DNA of 64,000 bases, taken from NCBI RefSeq assembly GCF_014518315.1, contig NZ_JACVEL010000002.1:186001-250000 (forward strand). Direction: 5' to 3'. Position numbers and translations under genes: made by a program. The notes beneath the pieces were generated by a model. The model was not told where the DNA came from and made no database searches. It saw nothing but the letters and a program-made list of their open reading frames with translations. Shown in pieces: positions 8,876 to 18,398 of the stretch (within the stretch, counting starts at the first letter, position 1; every line of letters begins with the position of its first letter). The stretch comes from Taishania pollutisoli (GTDB taxonomy: Bacteria > Bacteroidota > Bacteroidia > Flavobacteriales_D > Crocinitomicaceae).

Positions 8876-9436
8876 ATGAGACACGGAAAAAAAGTAAACC
8901 ATTTGGGTAGAACAGCTTCTCACAGAAAAGCGATGCTGTCTAACATGGCTTCTTCGTTGATCCTGCACAAGCGTATCACTACGACTGTTGCAAAAGCGAA
9001 AGCCCTGAGAACGTTTGTTGAACCATTGTTGACAAAGTCAAAAGAAGACTCTACTCACAATAGAAGAACAGTTTTCAGTTATTTGCAAAACAAAGACGTT
9101 GTTTCTGAGTTATTCAGAACAGTTGCTCCTAAAATTGCTGATCGTCCGGGAGGATACACACGTATCATCCGTACAGGGTACCGTTTGGGGGATAACGCTG
9201 AAATGTGTATGATCGAGTTGGTTGATTTCAACGAAATCTATACAAACGAAAAAGCGAAGAAAACAACACGTCGTTCAAGAAGAGGAGCGGGTGCTGCTAA
9301 AACAGAAGCAACAGCAACGGAAGAAGTTGTTGAAGCGGTAGAAGTAGAAACAGTTGAAACAGCTCCTGAAGCTGCAACTGAAGAAACTCCTGAAGCATCA
9401 GAAGAATCTTCTGAAGAAAAAGAAGATAAAGAATAA
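8876..9436 (+). CDS. rplQ: 50S ribosomal protein L17 with acidic C-terminal extension
   Basis: L17 lies near the polypeptide exit of the 50S subunit. The first about 115 residues ([21 protein letters not shown]...[12 protein letters not shown]) are canonical L17. Residues about 140-186 form a low-complexity, alanine- and glutamate-rich tail that is not part of the conserved fold. Such tails occur in other Bacteroidetes L17 proteins as far as I recall. The gene ends the cluster with a strong terminator. Confidence 0.97.
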   Translation: MRHGKKVNHLGRTASHRKAMLSNMASSLILHKRITTTVAKAKALRTFVEPLLTKSKEDSTHNRRTVFSYLQNKDVVSELFRTVAPKIADRPGGYTRIIRTGYRLGDNAEMCMIELVDFNEIYTNEKAKKTTRRSRRGAGAAKTEATATEEVVEAVEVETVETAPEAATEETPEASEESSEEKEDKE

Positions 9437-9457
9437 TTAAATTCTTTACAGGAATAG

Positions 9458-9489
9458 AAAAGGATTGTCAAATTTGGCAATCCTTTTTT
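9458..9489 (+). terminator. Rho-independent terminator after rplQ
   Basis: AAAAGGATTG and CAATCCTTTTT form a 10-pair stem around a 10-base loop, followed by a T-run. It closes the ribosomal cluster. Confidence 0.85.
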
Positions 9490-9787
9490 GTTTTAAAATA
9501 AACTGGGCTTTTTTTTAAGCGCAGCCCACTAATTAAGTTTTTGTTTGTTTTCTTAATTAGTTGAAAATCTTGAAAAACGAAATATCTATATGAAATAACA
9601 GATGCAAAAAGAGGCCGATTATATATGTTTAAAGGTTATGTAGCCCTTTTTAAATAAAAAAAAAACAGTACATCAAAACTTCTCCGACACCCTCAGCCCA
9701 TCTTCATTCTTTAGGTAATACCCTTTGCGTCTTCGCGCCTTTGCGAGAAAAATAGACCCATTTCTCATCTCCGGAAAAGCTCGTTCA
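9490..9787. other. Gene-free stretch with tandem hairpins and repeat relics
   Basis: The spacer between rplQ and the convergent TIGR02757 gene contains two perfect adjacent hairpins just past the terminator: TGGGCT/AGCCCA (9504-9528) and CTAATTAAG/CTTAATTAG (9529-9560). It also holds an imperfect copy of the neighbouring gene's 3' end (9671-9700) and a CTTTGCGTCTTCGCG-type repeat near 9720-9752. I see no credible gene in it. Confidence 0.6.
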
Positions 9788-10537
9788 TTAAAACTTCTCA
9801 AACGCCCCCAGCCCAAACAGTGCAAAATCGTACTTAACAGGATCTTTTTCATCAAACGAGCGTAAATGCCCCATCAGTTCCTCCAAGGCCTTCCAATCGT
9901 CTTGTTTGCGGCTTAAAATACCAATTTTACGCGCATTCTTACTCGTATGAACATCCAATGGAAGATATAACTCAGATGCATCCATGGATTTCCAAATCCC
10001 GAAATCAACCCCTTTTTGTGCATCGCGAACCATCCAGCGGAGAAACATGTTCAATCGTTTGCAGGCAGAATTCTTCAGCGGACTGGAAATGTGCTTTTCA
10101 GCACGTGATTCATGCTCAACAGATAAAAAATAATCCCGAAACCGGACAATACGCCCTTTCATCCCTTCGATTTCAGGATGTGCGGAAAATGCCTGCTCCA
10201 ATCCTCCGGTATGATACATGTTTTTCAGTGAACGCAGGTAAAATTCCAGATCCTGGGAATTGAATGTCCGGTGAACAAATTCCAAATCCCGGGATGTAAA
10301 ATCCAAAATATACCGATGCGGATCTTCTTCCATTAATTCCATCAACTTATTTCCGTTCCGGATAATCATCGTACGGTTTCCCCAGGCAATCGTCGAAAGT
10401 AAGAAACCACTGATTTCAATGTCTTCTTTCTTGGAAAAACGATGCGGGATCTGAATCGGATCTGTTTCAATGAAATCCGTATTTTCGTATTGTTCAGCTT
10501 TGAAATCGAGAAAGGATTTTAATTCGTCGGGAGTCAT
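9788..10537 (-). CDS. TIGR02757 (DUF2400) family protein
   Basis: The 249 residues match the TIGR02757 family, widespread in Bacteroidetes and of unknown function. Recognisable blocks are FIETDPIQIPHRFSKKEDIE, GFLLSTIAWGNRTMIIRNG and CKRLNMFLRWMVRD, followed by VDFGIWK and LPLDVHTSKNARKIG. The helix-hairpin arrangement has reminded annotators of DNA glycosylase folds, but I would not assign an activity. It stands alone between repeat-containing spacers. A 30-base imperfect copy of its 3' end lies just downstream. Confidence 0.88.
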   Translation of the reverse strand: MTPDELKSFLDFKAEQYENTDFIETDPIQIPHRFSKKEDIEISGFLLSTIAWGNRTMIIRNGNKLMELMEEDPHRYILDFTSRDLEFVHRTFNSQDLEFYLRSLKNMYHTGGLEQAFSAHPEIEGMKGRIVRFRDYFLSVEHESRAEKHISSPLKNSACKRLNMFLRWMVRDAQKGVDFGIWKSMDASELYLPLDVHTSKNARKIGILSRKQDDWKALEELMGHLRSFDEKDPVKYDFALFGLGAFEKF

Positions 10538-10772
10538 TGATTATTTTTTGATGCCGTAAAAATACACACTATTCTACATTCAATCGCGTCTTTGTGCCTT
10601 AGTGAGTAATAATCAAATTAAAAATTTCAAACAGCTACTTTCCTTTCGTAAAATACAGACCATTCTTCACACAATTGCGTCTTTGCGAGAAACAAAAGAC
10701 ATCTTCGGATGAATTATTCGTGTGCTTCTTAACAAGAAAATCAGCACAAAAGTAAAAGAAGCATTGATAATG
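10538..10772. repeat. Spacer with two copies of a GCGTCTTTG-type repeat
   Basis: ATTCTACATTCAATCGCGTCTTTG near 10571-10594 and ATTCTTCACACAATTGCGTCTTTG near 10661-10684 are imperfect direct repeats in the same orientation. A more diverged relative lies at about 9720-9750 on the other side of the TIGR02757 gene. No gene or promoter was recognised here. Confidence 0.55.
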
Positions 10773-11426
10773 CTAACCAATCACCAGCCCATCTTTCATG
10801 GTGATCATCCGGTCGGCCATTTTTGCCAGGTCTTCATTGTGCGTGACAATGACAAACGTTTGTTTAAATTCTTCGCGCAATTCGAAGAACAAGTTGTGCA
10901 GCATTGTTGAATTTTCCGTATCCAGGTTTCCGGAAGGTTCATCTGCAAAGATGATACTTGGTTTGTTTACCAATGCTCTGGCTACGGCAACACGTTGTTG
11001 TTCTCCACCCGATAATTCATTGGGTTTGTGTTCACCTCTGTGACTCAATCCCAGCCGGTCGAGTAGGGGAGTTGCCAGTTTTTTTGCATCAACCATCGAT
11101 TTTCCGTTCATCATGGCTGGAATGCATACATTTTCCAAAGCCGTAAATTCAGGCAACAATTGATGAAACTGGAAAATAAAACCGATGTGTTGATTGCGGA
11201 ACGCGGCAATTTTTTTGGAAGACAATTGAAACGGGTTGATTCCGTTGATTTCAAGGATGCCCTGATCGGGTTTATCCAATGTACCTAAAATCTGCAGCAA
11301 AGTCGTCTTACCTGCTCCGGAAGACCCGACAATCGAAACAATTTCACTGTCCGTTACCTCCAGACTAATTCCTTTCAGAATTTCCAGGTGATCATATTTT
11401 TTATGAATGTTCTTTGCCGCAAGCAT
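10773..11426 (-). CDS. lolD: ABC transporter ATP-binding protein, LolD/MacB type
   Basis: This is a 217-residue ABC ATPase with Walker [10 protein letters not shown] (about 34-42), Q-loop [10 protein letters not shown], signature LSGGEQQR (about 140), Walker B IIFADEP and the H-loop VTH. Size and sequence match the LolD group that powers lipoprotein release from the inner membrane. FtsE or MacB-like export ATPases are close alternatives. No permease gene adjoins it, so the partner is elsewhere. A hairpin separates it from the upstream ribBA. Confidence 0.85.
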   Translation of the reverse strand: MLAAKNIHKKYDHLEILKGISLEVTDSEIVSIVGSSGAGKTTLLQILGTLDKPDQGILEINGINPFQLSSKKIAAFRNQHIGFIFQFHQLLPEFTALENVCIPAMMNGKSMVDAKKLATPLLDRLGLSHRGEHKPNELSGGEQQRVAVARALVNKPSIIFADEPSGNLDTENSTMLHNLFFELREEFKQTFVIVTHNEDLAKMADRMITMKDGLVIG

Positions 11427-11448
11427 AAAGAGTTGTTTTTAAGCATTC

Positions 11449-11482
11449 ATTCTTCCCGATACCAGTAACTACCGGGAAGAAT
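11449..11482 (-). terminator. Hairpin between ribBA and the ABC ATPase gene
   Basis: ATTCTTCCCG (11449-11458) and CGGGAAGAAT (11473-11482) form a perfect 10-pair stem with a 14-base loop just after the ribBA stop on the minus strand. The T-run after it is weak, so it may attenuate or process rather than fully terminate. Confidence 0.45.
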
Positions 11483-11492
11483 CAAGCACCAA

Positions 11493-12710
11493 TTATTTTT
11501 TTATCATTTTAAGCGAATGTCCCATTTTATCGCGTTTTGTCTGCAAATAAAATTCGTTGTGGCTGTTGCTCTCAATTTCGATTGGTACATTGTCTACAAT
11601 TTCCAACCCATAGCCGACCAATCCGGTGCGTTTGGTTGGATTATTAGACATCAGTTTCATTTTGGTTACTCCCAGGTCACGCAAAATTTGCGCACCTACA
11701 CCGTAATCGCGTTGATCGCTTTTAAAACCAAGTTGCAGGTTGGCTTCTACAGTATCTAATCCTTCTTCCTGCAATTTGTAGGCCTTCAATTTATTCAGTA
11801 AACCGATTCCGCGTCCTTCCTGGTTCATGTATACAATGACGCCTTTTCCTGCTTCTTCGATCATCTGCATGGCTTTTTCCAGTTGAGGGCCGCAATCACA
11901 GCGACAAGACCCGAAAATATCTCCGGTCATACAAGAAGAGTGTACACGTACCAATACCGGTTCGTCTTCTTTCCATTCTCCTTTGATCAGTGCCAGATGA
12001 TCCTGATCGGTTAGTTTTTCCTTGTAGGCAACCATTTTGAAGTCACCGGCTTTTGTCGGCATTTCAACTTCTACTTCCCGTTCGATCAGAGATTCATTGT
12101 GCATACGGTATTCAATCAATTGCTCGATGGAGATCAGTTTCAGATCAAACTTCTTCGCCACTTCTACCAATTGAGATAAACGGGCCATGGTTCCGTCTTC
12201 ATTGAGAATTTCGACAAGAATTCCCGCGGGAGCATATCCTGCTAAACGTGCCAGGTCAACAGCTGCTTCCGTATGTCCGGTTCTTCTGAGAACACCACCT
12301 TCTTTTGCCCGCAGGGGGAAAATATGCCCCGGACGCCCCAGATCAGCGGGTTTGGTTGCCGGGTCTACCAATGCCTTGATGGTCTTTGCCCGGTCATGAA
12401 CAGAGATTCCGGTTGTACATCCGTGACCAATCAGGTCGACAGATACCGTAAACTGTGTTTCGTGCAAAACGGTATTGTTGGTGACCATTTGATTCAATGC
12501 CAATTCATCACATCGTTCAGCGGTAAGTGGCGTACAGATCAATCCGCGTCCGTGCGTAGCCATAAAATTGATCATTTCCGGTGTGGCGCATTCTGCTGCT
12601 GCAATAAAGTCACCTTCGTTTTCACGGTCCTCGTCATCCACTACGATCACGACTTTCCCGTTTTTGATGTCTTCGATTGCTTCTTCTATCGTATTTAGTA
12701 CTGATGACAT
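11493..12710 (-). CDS. ribBA: Bifunctional DHBP synthase / GTP cyclohydrolase II
   Basis: The fused enzyme makes both riboflavin precursors, from ribulose 5-phosphate and from GTP. Residues 1 to about 205 are the RibB domain with the acidic [10 protein letters not shown] loop and [10 protein letters not shown]. Residues about 206-405 are RibA, with zinc ligands in [17 protein letters not shown] and the catalytic GRGIGL segment. The 405-residue length is normal for the fusion. No FMN riboswitch was recognised upstream, but a TAATTTTG -7 element is present. Confidence 0.97.
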   Translation of the reverse strand: MSSVLNTIEEAIEDIKNGKVVIVVDDEDRENEGDFIAAAECATPEMINFMATHGRGLICTPLTAERCDELALNQMVTNNTVLHETQFTVSVDLIGHGCTTGISVHDRAKTIKALVDPATKPADLGRPGHIFPLRAKEGGVLRRTGHTEAAVDLARLAGYAPAGILVEILNEDGTMARLSQLVEVAKKFDLKLISIEQLIEYRMHNESLIEREVEVEMPTKAGDFKMVAYKEKLTDQDHLALIKGEWKEDEPVLVRVHSSCMTGDIFGSCRCDCGPQLEKAMQMIEEAGKGVIVYMNQEGRGIGLLNKLKAYKLQEEGLDTVEANLQLGFKSDQRDYGVGAQILRDLGVTKMKLMSNNPTKRTGLVGYGLEIVDNVPIEIESNSHNEFYLQTKRDKMGHSLKMIKK

Positions 12711-12733
12711 AATTGTTGTTCTAATGAGAACTA

Positions 12734-12741
12734 CAAAATTA
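12734..12741 (-). promoter_or_regulatory. -7 element upstream of ribBA
   Basis: On the minus strand the sequence reads TAATTTTG, an exact TAnnTTTG match 23 bases before the ribBA start. A matching -33 box at the expected distance was not seen. Confidence 0.4.
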
Positions 12742-12916
12742 CTTTAAATTCACCACAGCACTACTAACACAAGAGAAGTTTTTTATGCCTTTAACAATCT
12801 GTTAGGATTTGCGAAGAAAAGTGCTACAGGAAGCCACATCAATTTCCTCCTTCAAAATGGAAGATTAACGAGAGAAGATCGGTTGATCACTTCCCGCTTG
12901 ATTTCCGGTCAGCGAA

Positions 12917-14425
12917 TCAATCATCCAGTGCCTCGCGCAATTTTTGTCGCAGCTGACGGTTGTATGTTTCCTGTAAATATTTGAAATAGTTATTGGTACT
13001 CTTGGAAATACACTTGGTGTATTGTTTCAGACGGTGTTCAATATGGTCCTGCAATGCTTCCTGGATATCCAGTGCATCGTAAAAATCACCTGAAGCACTG
13101 CGGATGACTTCAAAGTGATTGTCCAGTGATTGATCAACGGCAGCTTTCCCTTTGTCTCCGGCATCCAGACACTCATAATAAATGTCCTTCATATTGAATT
13201 CTTCCAGCTTCACCGTATCAATCAGTTCCGTTAATTTTTTAGGGAATTCAAACTCCACTTCAAATTCCACGTCATCCGATTCTGATAAACGTGATTCCAG
13301 GAAACGGTCCGGAAAGCGGAATGCATCCTGCCAGTTGATATAATCCTGCCACAATCCGAAACGGCGTACATTATTTCCCAGGTCGATGACCTTAAAATTG
13401 TCTTTGTTCGGCAGTTTCCGTGATCCCCGTCCGATCATTTGATGATACAACGTCAGGGAGCGTGTAGCACGGTTCAGTATAATCGTTTCTACAGTCGGTT
13501 CGTCAAATCCTGTGGTGAGAATTCCGACAGAAGAAAGAATGGCGTCTTTGGTTTCTTTGAACCATTGAAGTACTTCTTTGCGGTCTTTGTCTGAAAATGT
13601 CGAGTCCAGGTGACGAATCTTAAATCCTCGTTTTTTAAAGGTTTCCTCTACCCGGATAGATGTCTCGATTCCCGGGTTAAAAATGAGTGTTTTTGTTCCG
13701 ACAGCGATTTCCTCATAAGCGAACAGCAGTTTTTCCTGCATGAAGTAATTTCCGTAAACAACATCGGAGCTGCTAACGGTAAAATCCCCGTTTGTCCCGA
13801 TTTTCAACCCGTGAAGATTCACATCGTAAGTATAGGTTTCAGCATTAGCCAGGTATTGCCCTTCGATCAGTGAAGCAATGCTTTCTCCAACCAGGAGTTT
13901 GTTGTAATTGTCATTTAGCGGAAGCACACGATTGCTGCTCAGCGGCGTCGCCGTTACCCCTAAAATATTTCCTCCCTTATAGAATTGGAAGATTTTACGG
14001 AAACTGTTGTAATGCGCTTCATCCACGATGACCAGTCCAACGTTTTCAATGAAGTTTTCATCTTCCTGCAGCCGGTTATTCAACGTTTCCACCATTGCAA
14101 TGAAGCAGGAATATTCATGCTGATCAGGAATTGTCTTTACTTCCGAATTGATGATTTTATTGTTGACATTAATGGCATGCAATTGCTTCGACGTTTGAAC
14201 CGATAATTCAATTCTGTGTGTGAGGATCAGTACCTTTTTACCCCACAACTCAATGTAACGCCTTGCTATTTCTGAGAAAATAACGGTTTTACCTCCTCCT
14301 GTCGGCAACTGGTAGAGTAAATTAAAATTATCTCCATTGGATTTCAGCTCTTCGATAATGGTGTTTACTGTGTCTTCCTGGAAAGGGTATAATCTTTTTG
14401 CTGTTTCTAAATCCGTATCGATCAT
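12917..14425 (-). CDS. Superfamily 2 DEAD/DEAH-box helicase (SSL2-like)
   Basis: This 502-residue SF2 nucleic-acid-dependent ATPase has motif I PTGGGKT (about 41-47), motif II DEAH (about 134), motif III TAT and motif VI QMIGRGSR (about 340). It therefore has two RecA-like domains plus a C-terminal extension of about 130 residues rich in charged residues. The layout resembles RadD/SSL2-type repair helicases. No nuclease or restriction partner adjoins it, so a restriction role is not supported. Substrate unknown. Confidence 0.85.
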   Translation of the reverse strand: MIDTDLETAKRLYPFQEDTVNTIIEELKSNGDNFNLLYQLPTGGGKTVIFSEIARRYIELWGKKVLILTHRIELSVQTSKQLHAINVNNKIINSEVKTIPDQHEYSCFIAMVETLNNRLQEDENFIENVGLVIVDEAHYNSFRKIFQFYKGGNILGVTATPLSSNRVLPLNDNYNKLLVGESIASLIEGQYLANAETYTYDVNLHGLKIGTNGDFTVSSSDVVYGNYFMQEKLLFAYEEIAVGTKTLIFNPGIETSIRVEETFKKRGFKIRHLDSTFSDKDRKEVLQWFKETKDAILSSVGILTTGFDEPTVETIILNRATRSLTLYHQMIGRGSRKLPNKDNFKVIDLGNNVRRFGLWQDYINWQDAFRFPDRFLESRLSESDDVEFEVEFEFPKKLTELIDTVKLEEFNMKDIYYECLDAGDKGKAAVDQSLDNHFEVIRSASGDFYDALDIQEALQDHIEHRLKQYTKCISKSTNNYFKYLQETYNRQLRQKLREALDD

Positions 14426-14602
14426 TTGTTCTTAAAAATGGGGTACAAAATTACCGCCTTTATTCTGATTTAGCAAATTATTAACGATAGATTACCATTT
14501 ATTTTTTGTTCTGTAGTGATAATTGACTGCTTGGATACAACAAAAGGACGAAAAATACCGTTATTTGTGAAAATTAATGGCATCTTTGCAGCAAATAATA
14601 CG

Positions 14603-15361
14603 ATGAAATTCAGATTAGCAGTTTTATTTTTACTTTTTATCCAGGTCTCATTTTCTCAAACTGTTAAAGAGAAAATCCCTACTTATTTCGGGTTTCAGAT
14701 CAAGCCGATCTTTCCGGGAGTTTTTATCGGGACAACTACATTTGACAGTAATGTGGACGGATTTAATACAACATTAAGACAAGCTACCGGCTATTCGTTT
14801 GGTGGAGTTGTGCGTGTCGGATTAACAAAATTAATTGCTCTTGAAACGGGAATTAACATGACACAGCGCAATTATTTTCTTGATTATTCAATTCCTGATT
14901 CCAATTTATATATGAATTCCCGGCTCCGTTACCTCACATATGATGTTCCGGTAAGTGCATTGTTTTACATTCGACTGGCAGAAAGAGCTTATATGAATGT
15001 TTCCGTTGGAGCTGCTATTTCGTACAATCCAACTGTAGTGGGGGTGAAGAACACAGAGGGAAAATATCATGAGTTTAATCAGTGGGCGATTGGGAAAAAA
15101 GTTTTGGGTGAAGCCATTGGGAATATCGGATTTGAATACAGAACGCAAAAGGCAGGTACATTTTATTTAGGAGCAGCGGCAAGAATCCCGTTTGAGCCAT
15201 TATTTTATTTAAAGTCCAGCTATAAAAACCAAGGGTTTCAAATTGAAACAGATGCGGAAAATCAAGGAAGAGTGGATGGATCCTACATCGCATTGGAAAT
15301 AAAATACTTTTTCCCGTTAATCAAAATCAAGGGAAGCCCGATCAAAACACCGATTGAATAA
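14603..15361 (+). CDS. Outer-membrane beta-barrel protein (porin-family, PorT-like)
   Basis: The ATG at 14603 gives 252 residues with a clear signal peptide (MKFRLAVLFLLFIQVSFSQ), then alternating hydrophobic strands and a C-terminal strand ending in a hydrophobic IALEIKYFFPL segment. This pattern fits the eight-stranded outer-membrane barrels common in Bacteroidetes. An upstream in-frame ATG at 14516 would bury the signal peptide and is rejected. Cargo or partner is unknown. The cupin gene begins directly after the stop. Confidence 0.75.
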   Translation: MKFRLAVLFLLFIQVSFSQTVKEKIPTYFGFQIKPIFPGVFIGTTTFDSNVDGFNTTLRQATGYSFGGVVRVGLTKLIALETGINMTQRNYFLDYSIPDSNLYMNSRLRYLTYDVPVSALFYIRLAERAYMNVSVGAAISYNPTVVGVKNTEGKYHEFNQWAIGKKVLGEAIGNIGFEYRTQKAGTFYLGAAARIPFEPLFYLKSSYKNQGFQIETDAENQGRVDGSYIALEIKYFFPLIKIKGSPIKTPIE

Positions 15362-15835
15362 ATGACTACTGCGATTCAGAAAATTGTAGAACAATTGAAC
15401 ATGCGACCGCATCCGGAAGGAGGCTATTTTGTTGAAACCTATCGTTCTCCCGTTGTGTTGGAAAAGACACAGAAATCACTTGCAACCGTCATTTACTTTT
15501 TATTGCCTTCTTCGGAAACGTCAAGTTGGCATCGCATCAAAAGTGATGAATTTTGGTTTTACCATGCCGGAAGTCCGATCGTTGTACATGCTATTGAAAA
15601 TGGTGTATACAGCGCAACAATCGTTGGGAAAGAACTTGAACATGGTCAGGTCCCGCAACATTTAGTGCCCGCAGGTGCTGTTTTCGGAGCTTCTGTTTCG
15701 GAAGAAAACACCTATTCGTTGGTGTCGTGTGTCGTCGCTCCCGGTTTCGACTTTTCGGATTTTGAATTGTTTACACAAGAACAAATGCTGGAACTGTTTC
15801 CGCATCTGAAGAAAGAAATCAGCCTGTTATTTTAA
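15362..15835 (+). CDS. Cupin domain protein (DUF985 / cupin_5 family)
   Basis: The 157-residue protein opens with NMRPHPEGGYFVETYRSP, the DUF985 signature, followed by the cupin core SSWHRIKSDEFWFYHAG. The histidine and glutamates there would line a barrel metal or sugar site. Members resemble dTDP-sugar epimerase-type cupins, but no reaction is established. The start abuts the stop of the upstream barrel protein (TAA then ATG), so they are probably co-transcribed by accident of packing. Confidence 0.85.
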   Translation: MTTAIQKIVEQLNMRPHPEGGYFVETYRSPVVLEKTQKSLATVIYFLLPSSETSSWHRIKSDEFWFYHAGSPIVVHAIENGVYSATIVGKELEHGQVPQHLVPAGAVFGASVSEENTYSLVSCVVAPGFDFSDFELFTQEQMLELFPHLKKEISLLF

Positions 15836-15849
15836 TTCGTATTTCTGAT

Positions 15850-16995
15850 TCAGAATGAAGCAAGCGTAATCTTCCTCATTGCCCGGAAGTTCTCACCACT
15901 GATTTCAAGTAAGTAATTTCCGTTGTTTAACGGGCTCAGATCAACCGATTGGATGTTTTCTGCTTCCATTATTTGGATGATACGTCCTTGCAGGTCAAAG
16001 ATGCGGACACGTTCGATATGTACTTTTGAATCAAAATTGATGATGCCCTGTGAAGGATTGGGATAGATAGCGAAATCCTGTGCTGTCGGTGTTGTGATTC
16101 CCACTTGTCCGGATGATTGGTATTGACTGAAAAAACGCCATATTTCTTTACTGGCACTAAAATCCATACATGTATTTCCGGCACCCGGTAACGGAACCGG
16201 TGCTCCCGGCCACGTATGACCTCCGCCTGTTACTTTGAAAAACTCGACCGTATGTCCGTTTGTTCCTCCTGCATAGAGGTAACGCTCAGCAGTAGCCCCG
16301 TCTGTCGTATTTGTATTGGGTACAGGAGTAATCGCAGGAGTTAAATTACATGCATTTTTGTCTGCCCAGAACAACACAACATCTTCCACTGCTTTTGACG
16401 TCGAATTACCGGAATACGGAACTGTCGGATCATTTGTTCCATGAATCTGAATTATTGGAATCGGATTGGAAGGAGTGCACAAATTGTACATCGGTACAGA
16501 CATCGACCCCGTTACCGACCCTACGGCAGCAAATTTATTGCTCTGACAGGCCAAATAATAACTCATGTAACCGCCATTTGACATTCCGGTGCTGTATACC
16601 CGATTCGGATTGATGGTATAATGAGCGGAAATCGTATCGATCAGTGCTTCCAGAAAACCAAGGTCATCGACAGTAGAACCGAAAATACCGAAATTCCAGT
16701 ACCGTTGACTTGTCGTTTGATCAATTGTTCCGTCCGGATGTACAACAATGAAATTGGCAGTGTCTGCAATGGGTTTAAAATTTCCGTAAATGGATTGCTC
16801 TGATCCGTTAGATGTATATCCATGTAAATTTAAAACCAGTGGAACAGCCTGTCCCGGAACGTATGAAGCAGGAACGTAAAATGAATAAGTACGCGTGATG
16901 CCTCCATGCACGAATGAACCGTTTATATTCTGGGCATTCCCGTAAAATGTGAAGAAAATAAAACTGATAAATAGATATGTAATACGCTGTTTCAT
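15850..16995 (-). CDS. Secreted PHB-depolymerase-like esterase with T9SS sorting domain
   Basis: Residues 1-21 are a signal peptide (ending FYGNAQ). The alpha/beta hydrolase domain (about 22-300) carries the oxyanion-region LNLHGY, the nucleophile elbow GMSNGG (about 139) and a late TGGGHTWPG histidine, matching the LpqC/polyhydroxybutyrate depolymerase and feruloyl esterase group. The last about 75 residues (FAIYPNPSQGII...GNYLLEISG...) are a type A C-terminal sorting domain for the type IX secretion system. Substrate is unknown; an extracellular ester is inferred. Confidence 0.88.
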   Translation of the reverse strand: MKQRITYLFISFIFFTFYGNAQNINGSFVHGGITRTYSFYVPASYVPGQAVPLVLNLHGYTSNGSEQSIYGNFKPIADTANFIVVHPDGTIDQTTSQRYWNFGIFGSTVDDLGFLEALIDTISAHYTINPNRVYSTGMSNGGYMSYYLACQSNKFAAVGSVTGSMSVPMYNLCTPSNPIPIIQIHGTNDPTVPYSGNSTSKAVEDVVLFWADKNACNLTPAITPVPNTNTTDGATAERYLYAGGTNGHTVEFFKVTGGGHTWPGAPVPLPGAGNTCMDFSASKEIWRFFSQYQSSGQVGITTPTAQDFAIYPNPSQGIINFDSKVHIERVRIFDLQGRIIQIMEAENIQSVDLSPLNNGNYLLEISGENFRAMRKITLASF

Positions 16996-17099
16996 AGAGT
17001 CAGTAATTTGCGCTAAAGGTAGAACAAATTTGTTGTGTAAGATACTGCCGGATGTAAAAAAAACAGACAGGTATCCTTATGTTTAACAGTCAGGTATTT

Positions 17100-18284
17100 T
17101 CAGAATTTGATAATTTTCCGCACATAGGTGCCATTGGAGGTAGAAATCGTCACCAGGTAAACACCGTTTTTCAGGTAGTTCTGATCCGTTAAAACAACCG
17201 ATTTATTGTTGTATGTACCTTCGAATAGTTGCTGTCCGGTATAATCAACAATGACAATTTGTTGGATTCGTTCGTTTTTGGTGATGGCACGAAAGGTAAT
17301 TTGTCCATTGAACGGATTCGGGTAAATTTTTACAAGGTCATACGCCTCTTCCGTAATTCCGTAATCAGCTTCCATATCCACCGCCAGTTCTGCAAGTGTG
17401 GCTATTCCGAGTTTAGTGTTGCGCAGAAAATAGGGCATGTTGAAATGACTCATCACGTCGCTTGCTGAGTGATAATGCGGGTTCAGGTCCTGCAGGTAAT
17501 GTTCATTAATGGCAATGGCTGAATAACCGTTTTCCCAGAATGGAAACTGATCGGAGTAGTAAAATCCCGGGTCCACTATATTCAGTGTAACCTGTAAGTT
17601 GTAGACCGAATTGCAGTAAACGACTTTGTTTTTTAATGCATCCGAATGATGAATTTGTTTGACGTGCAGGTCTGCGACTGAATCGTTGTTTCCATCCCAG
17701 GCAATCATATCCAGGTTGATGTATCCCGCTAATTTTTCTCCTTTCATTCCGACCCGGTGCATGTGTGCGGTACTTCCCAACAGTCCCGGTTCTTCTTCAT
17801 CCCATAAGGCGAGGACAATGGTGTAGGGAAATTCATAACCGGAAAGTACTCTTCCTGCCTCTAACACTGCGGCACAGCCACTTGCGTTGTCATCGGCGCC
17901 CGGAGCAACTGTTGTGAGCGGGAGGTTGTCATAGTGTGCGCCAAGCATCAGCCATCTGTCCGGGTATTCGTACCCTGTTTTGATGGCGAACAGGTTTTTA
18001 CCTCCGGCACTGAATTTAAAAGAATCAATTGCATAACCATACCGGTGCAATTCCTGTTTCATGAACTGAAAAGCAATTTCATTGCCCGGTTTCTGGTACT
18101 GACGTGAATGAATGGTGTGTGATTGCCCGTTGATGACAACCGGTTTTCCTCCTGTTAATTGTTCCACAAAATTGACGAGTGAATCCAGTTGTATTTCTTC
18201 GAGAATCGTTTGTACGACCGGGTGCTGTGCATGCAGCGACTGATTGCACAACAGAACAAGCAACATTGATCGTATTATTTTCAT
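17100..18284 (-). CDS. Secreted M28-family zinc peptidase with T9SS sorting domain
   Basis: The ATG at 18284 gives 394 residues with a signal peptide (MKIIRSMLLVLLCNQSLHAQ). The M28 aminopeptidase domain shows the metal ligands in GAHYD, GADDNASG, WDEEEPGLLGS and YINLDMI. The C-terminal about 75 residues (LVKIYPNPFNGQI...LKNGVYLVTIS...) are a type A type IX sorting signal. An upstream ATG at 18335 is rejected because it would precede the signal peptide. It is adjacent to another T9SS hydrolase in the same orientation. Confidence 0.9.
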   Translation of the reverse strand: MKIIRSMLLVLLCNQSLHAQHPVVQTILEEIQLDSLVNFVEQLTGGKPVVINGQSHTIHSRQYQKPGNEIAFQFMKQELHRYGYAIDSFKFSAGGKNLFAIKTGYEYPDRWLMLGAHYDNLPLTTVAPGADDNASGCAAVLEAGRVLSGYEFPYTIVLALWDEEEPGLLGSTAHMHRVGMKGEKLAGYINLDMIAWDGNNDSVADLHVKQIHHSDALKNKVVYCNSVYNLQVTLNIVDPGFYYSDQFPFWENGYSAIAINEHYLQDLNPHYHSASDVMSHFNMPYFLRNTKLGIATLAELAVDMEADYGITEEAYDLVKIYPNPFNGQITFRAITKNERIQQIVIVDYTGQQLFEGTYNNKSVVLTDQNYLKNGVYLVTISTSNGTYVRKIIKF

Positions 18285-18398
18285 GGATACGTAATCGTAT
18301 GAACCGTTCAAAGGTAGCGTTTTTCGAAATGACAACAGGCACTTTTAACCGGATGTGTTGTGATTATTTAGTGTGCGGATTTTTGGTTGTTGTATGAT

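Noticed and set aside
9673-9855. 60-residue minus-strand ORF past the TIGR02757 gene
   Set aside because: It overlaps the 3' end of that gene and consists of repeat-derived sequence; no independent coding signal.
12273-12698. 141-residue plus-strand ORF inside ribBA
   Set aside because: Shadow of the conserved RibB coding region, no domain match.
12711-12916. FMN riboswitch upstream of ribBA
   Set aside because: None of the conserved RFN element blocks was found on the minus strand.
12917-14425. Restriction or defence island around the helicase
   Set aside because: No methylase, nuclease or specificity gene adjoins it; neighbours are housekeeping genes.
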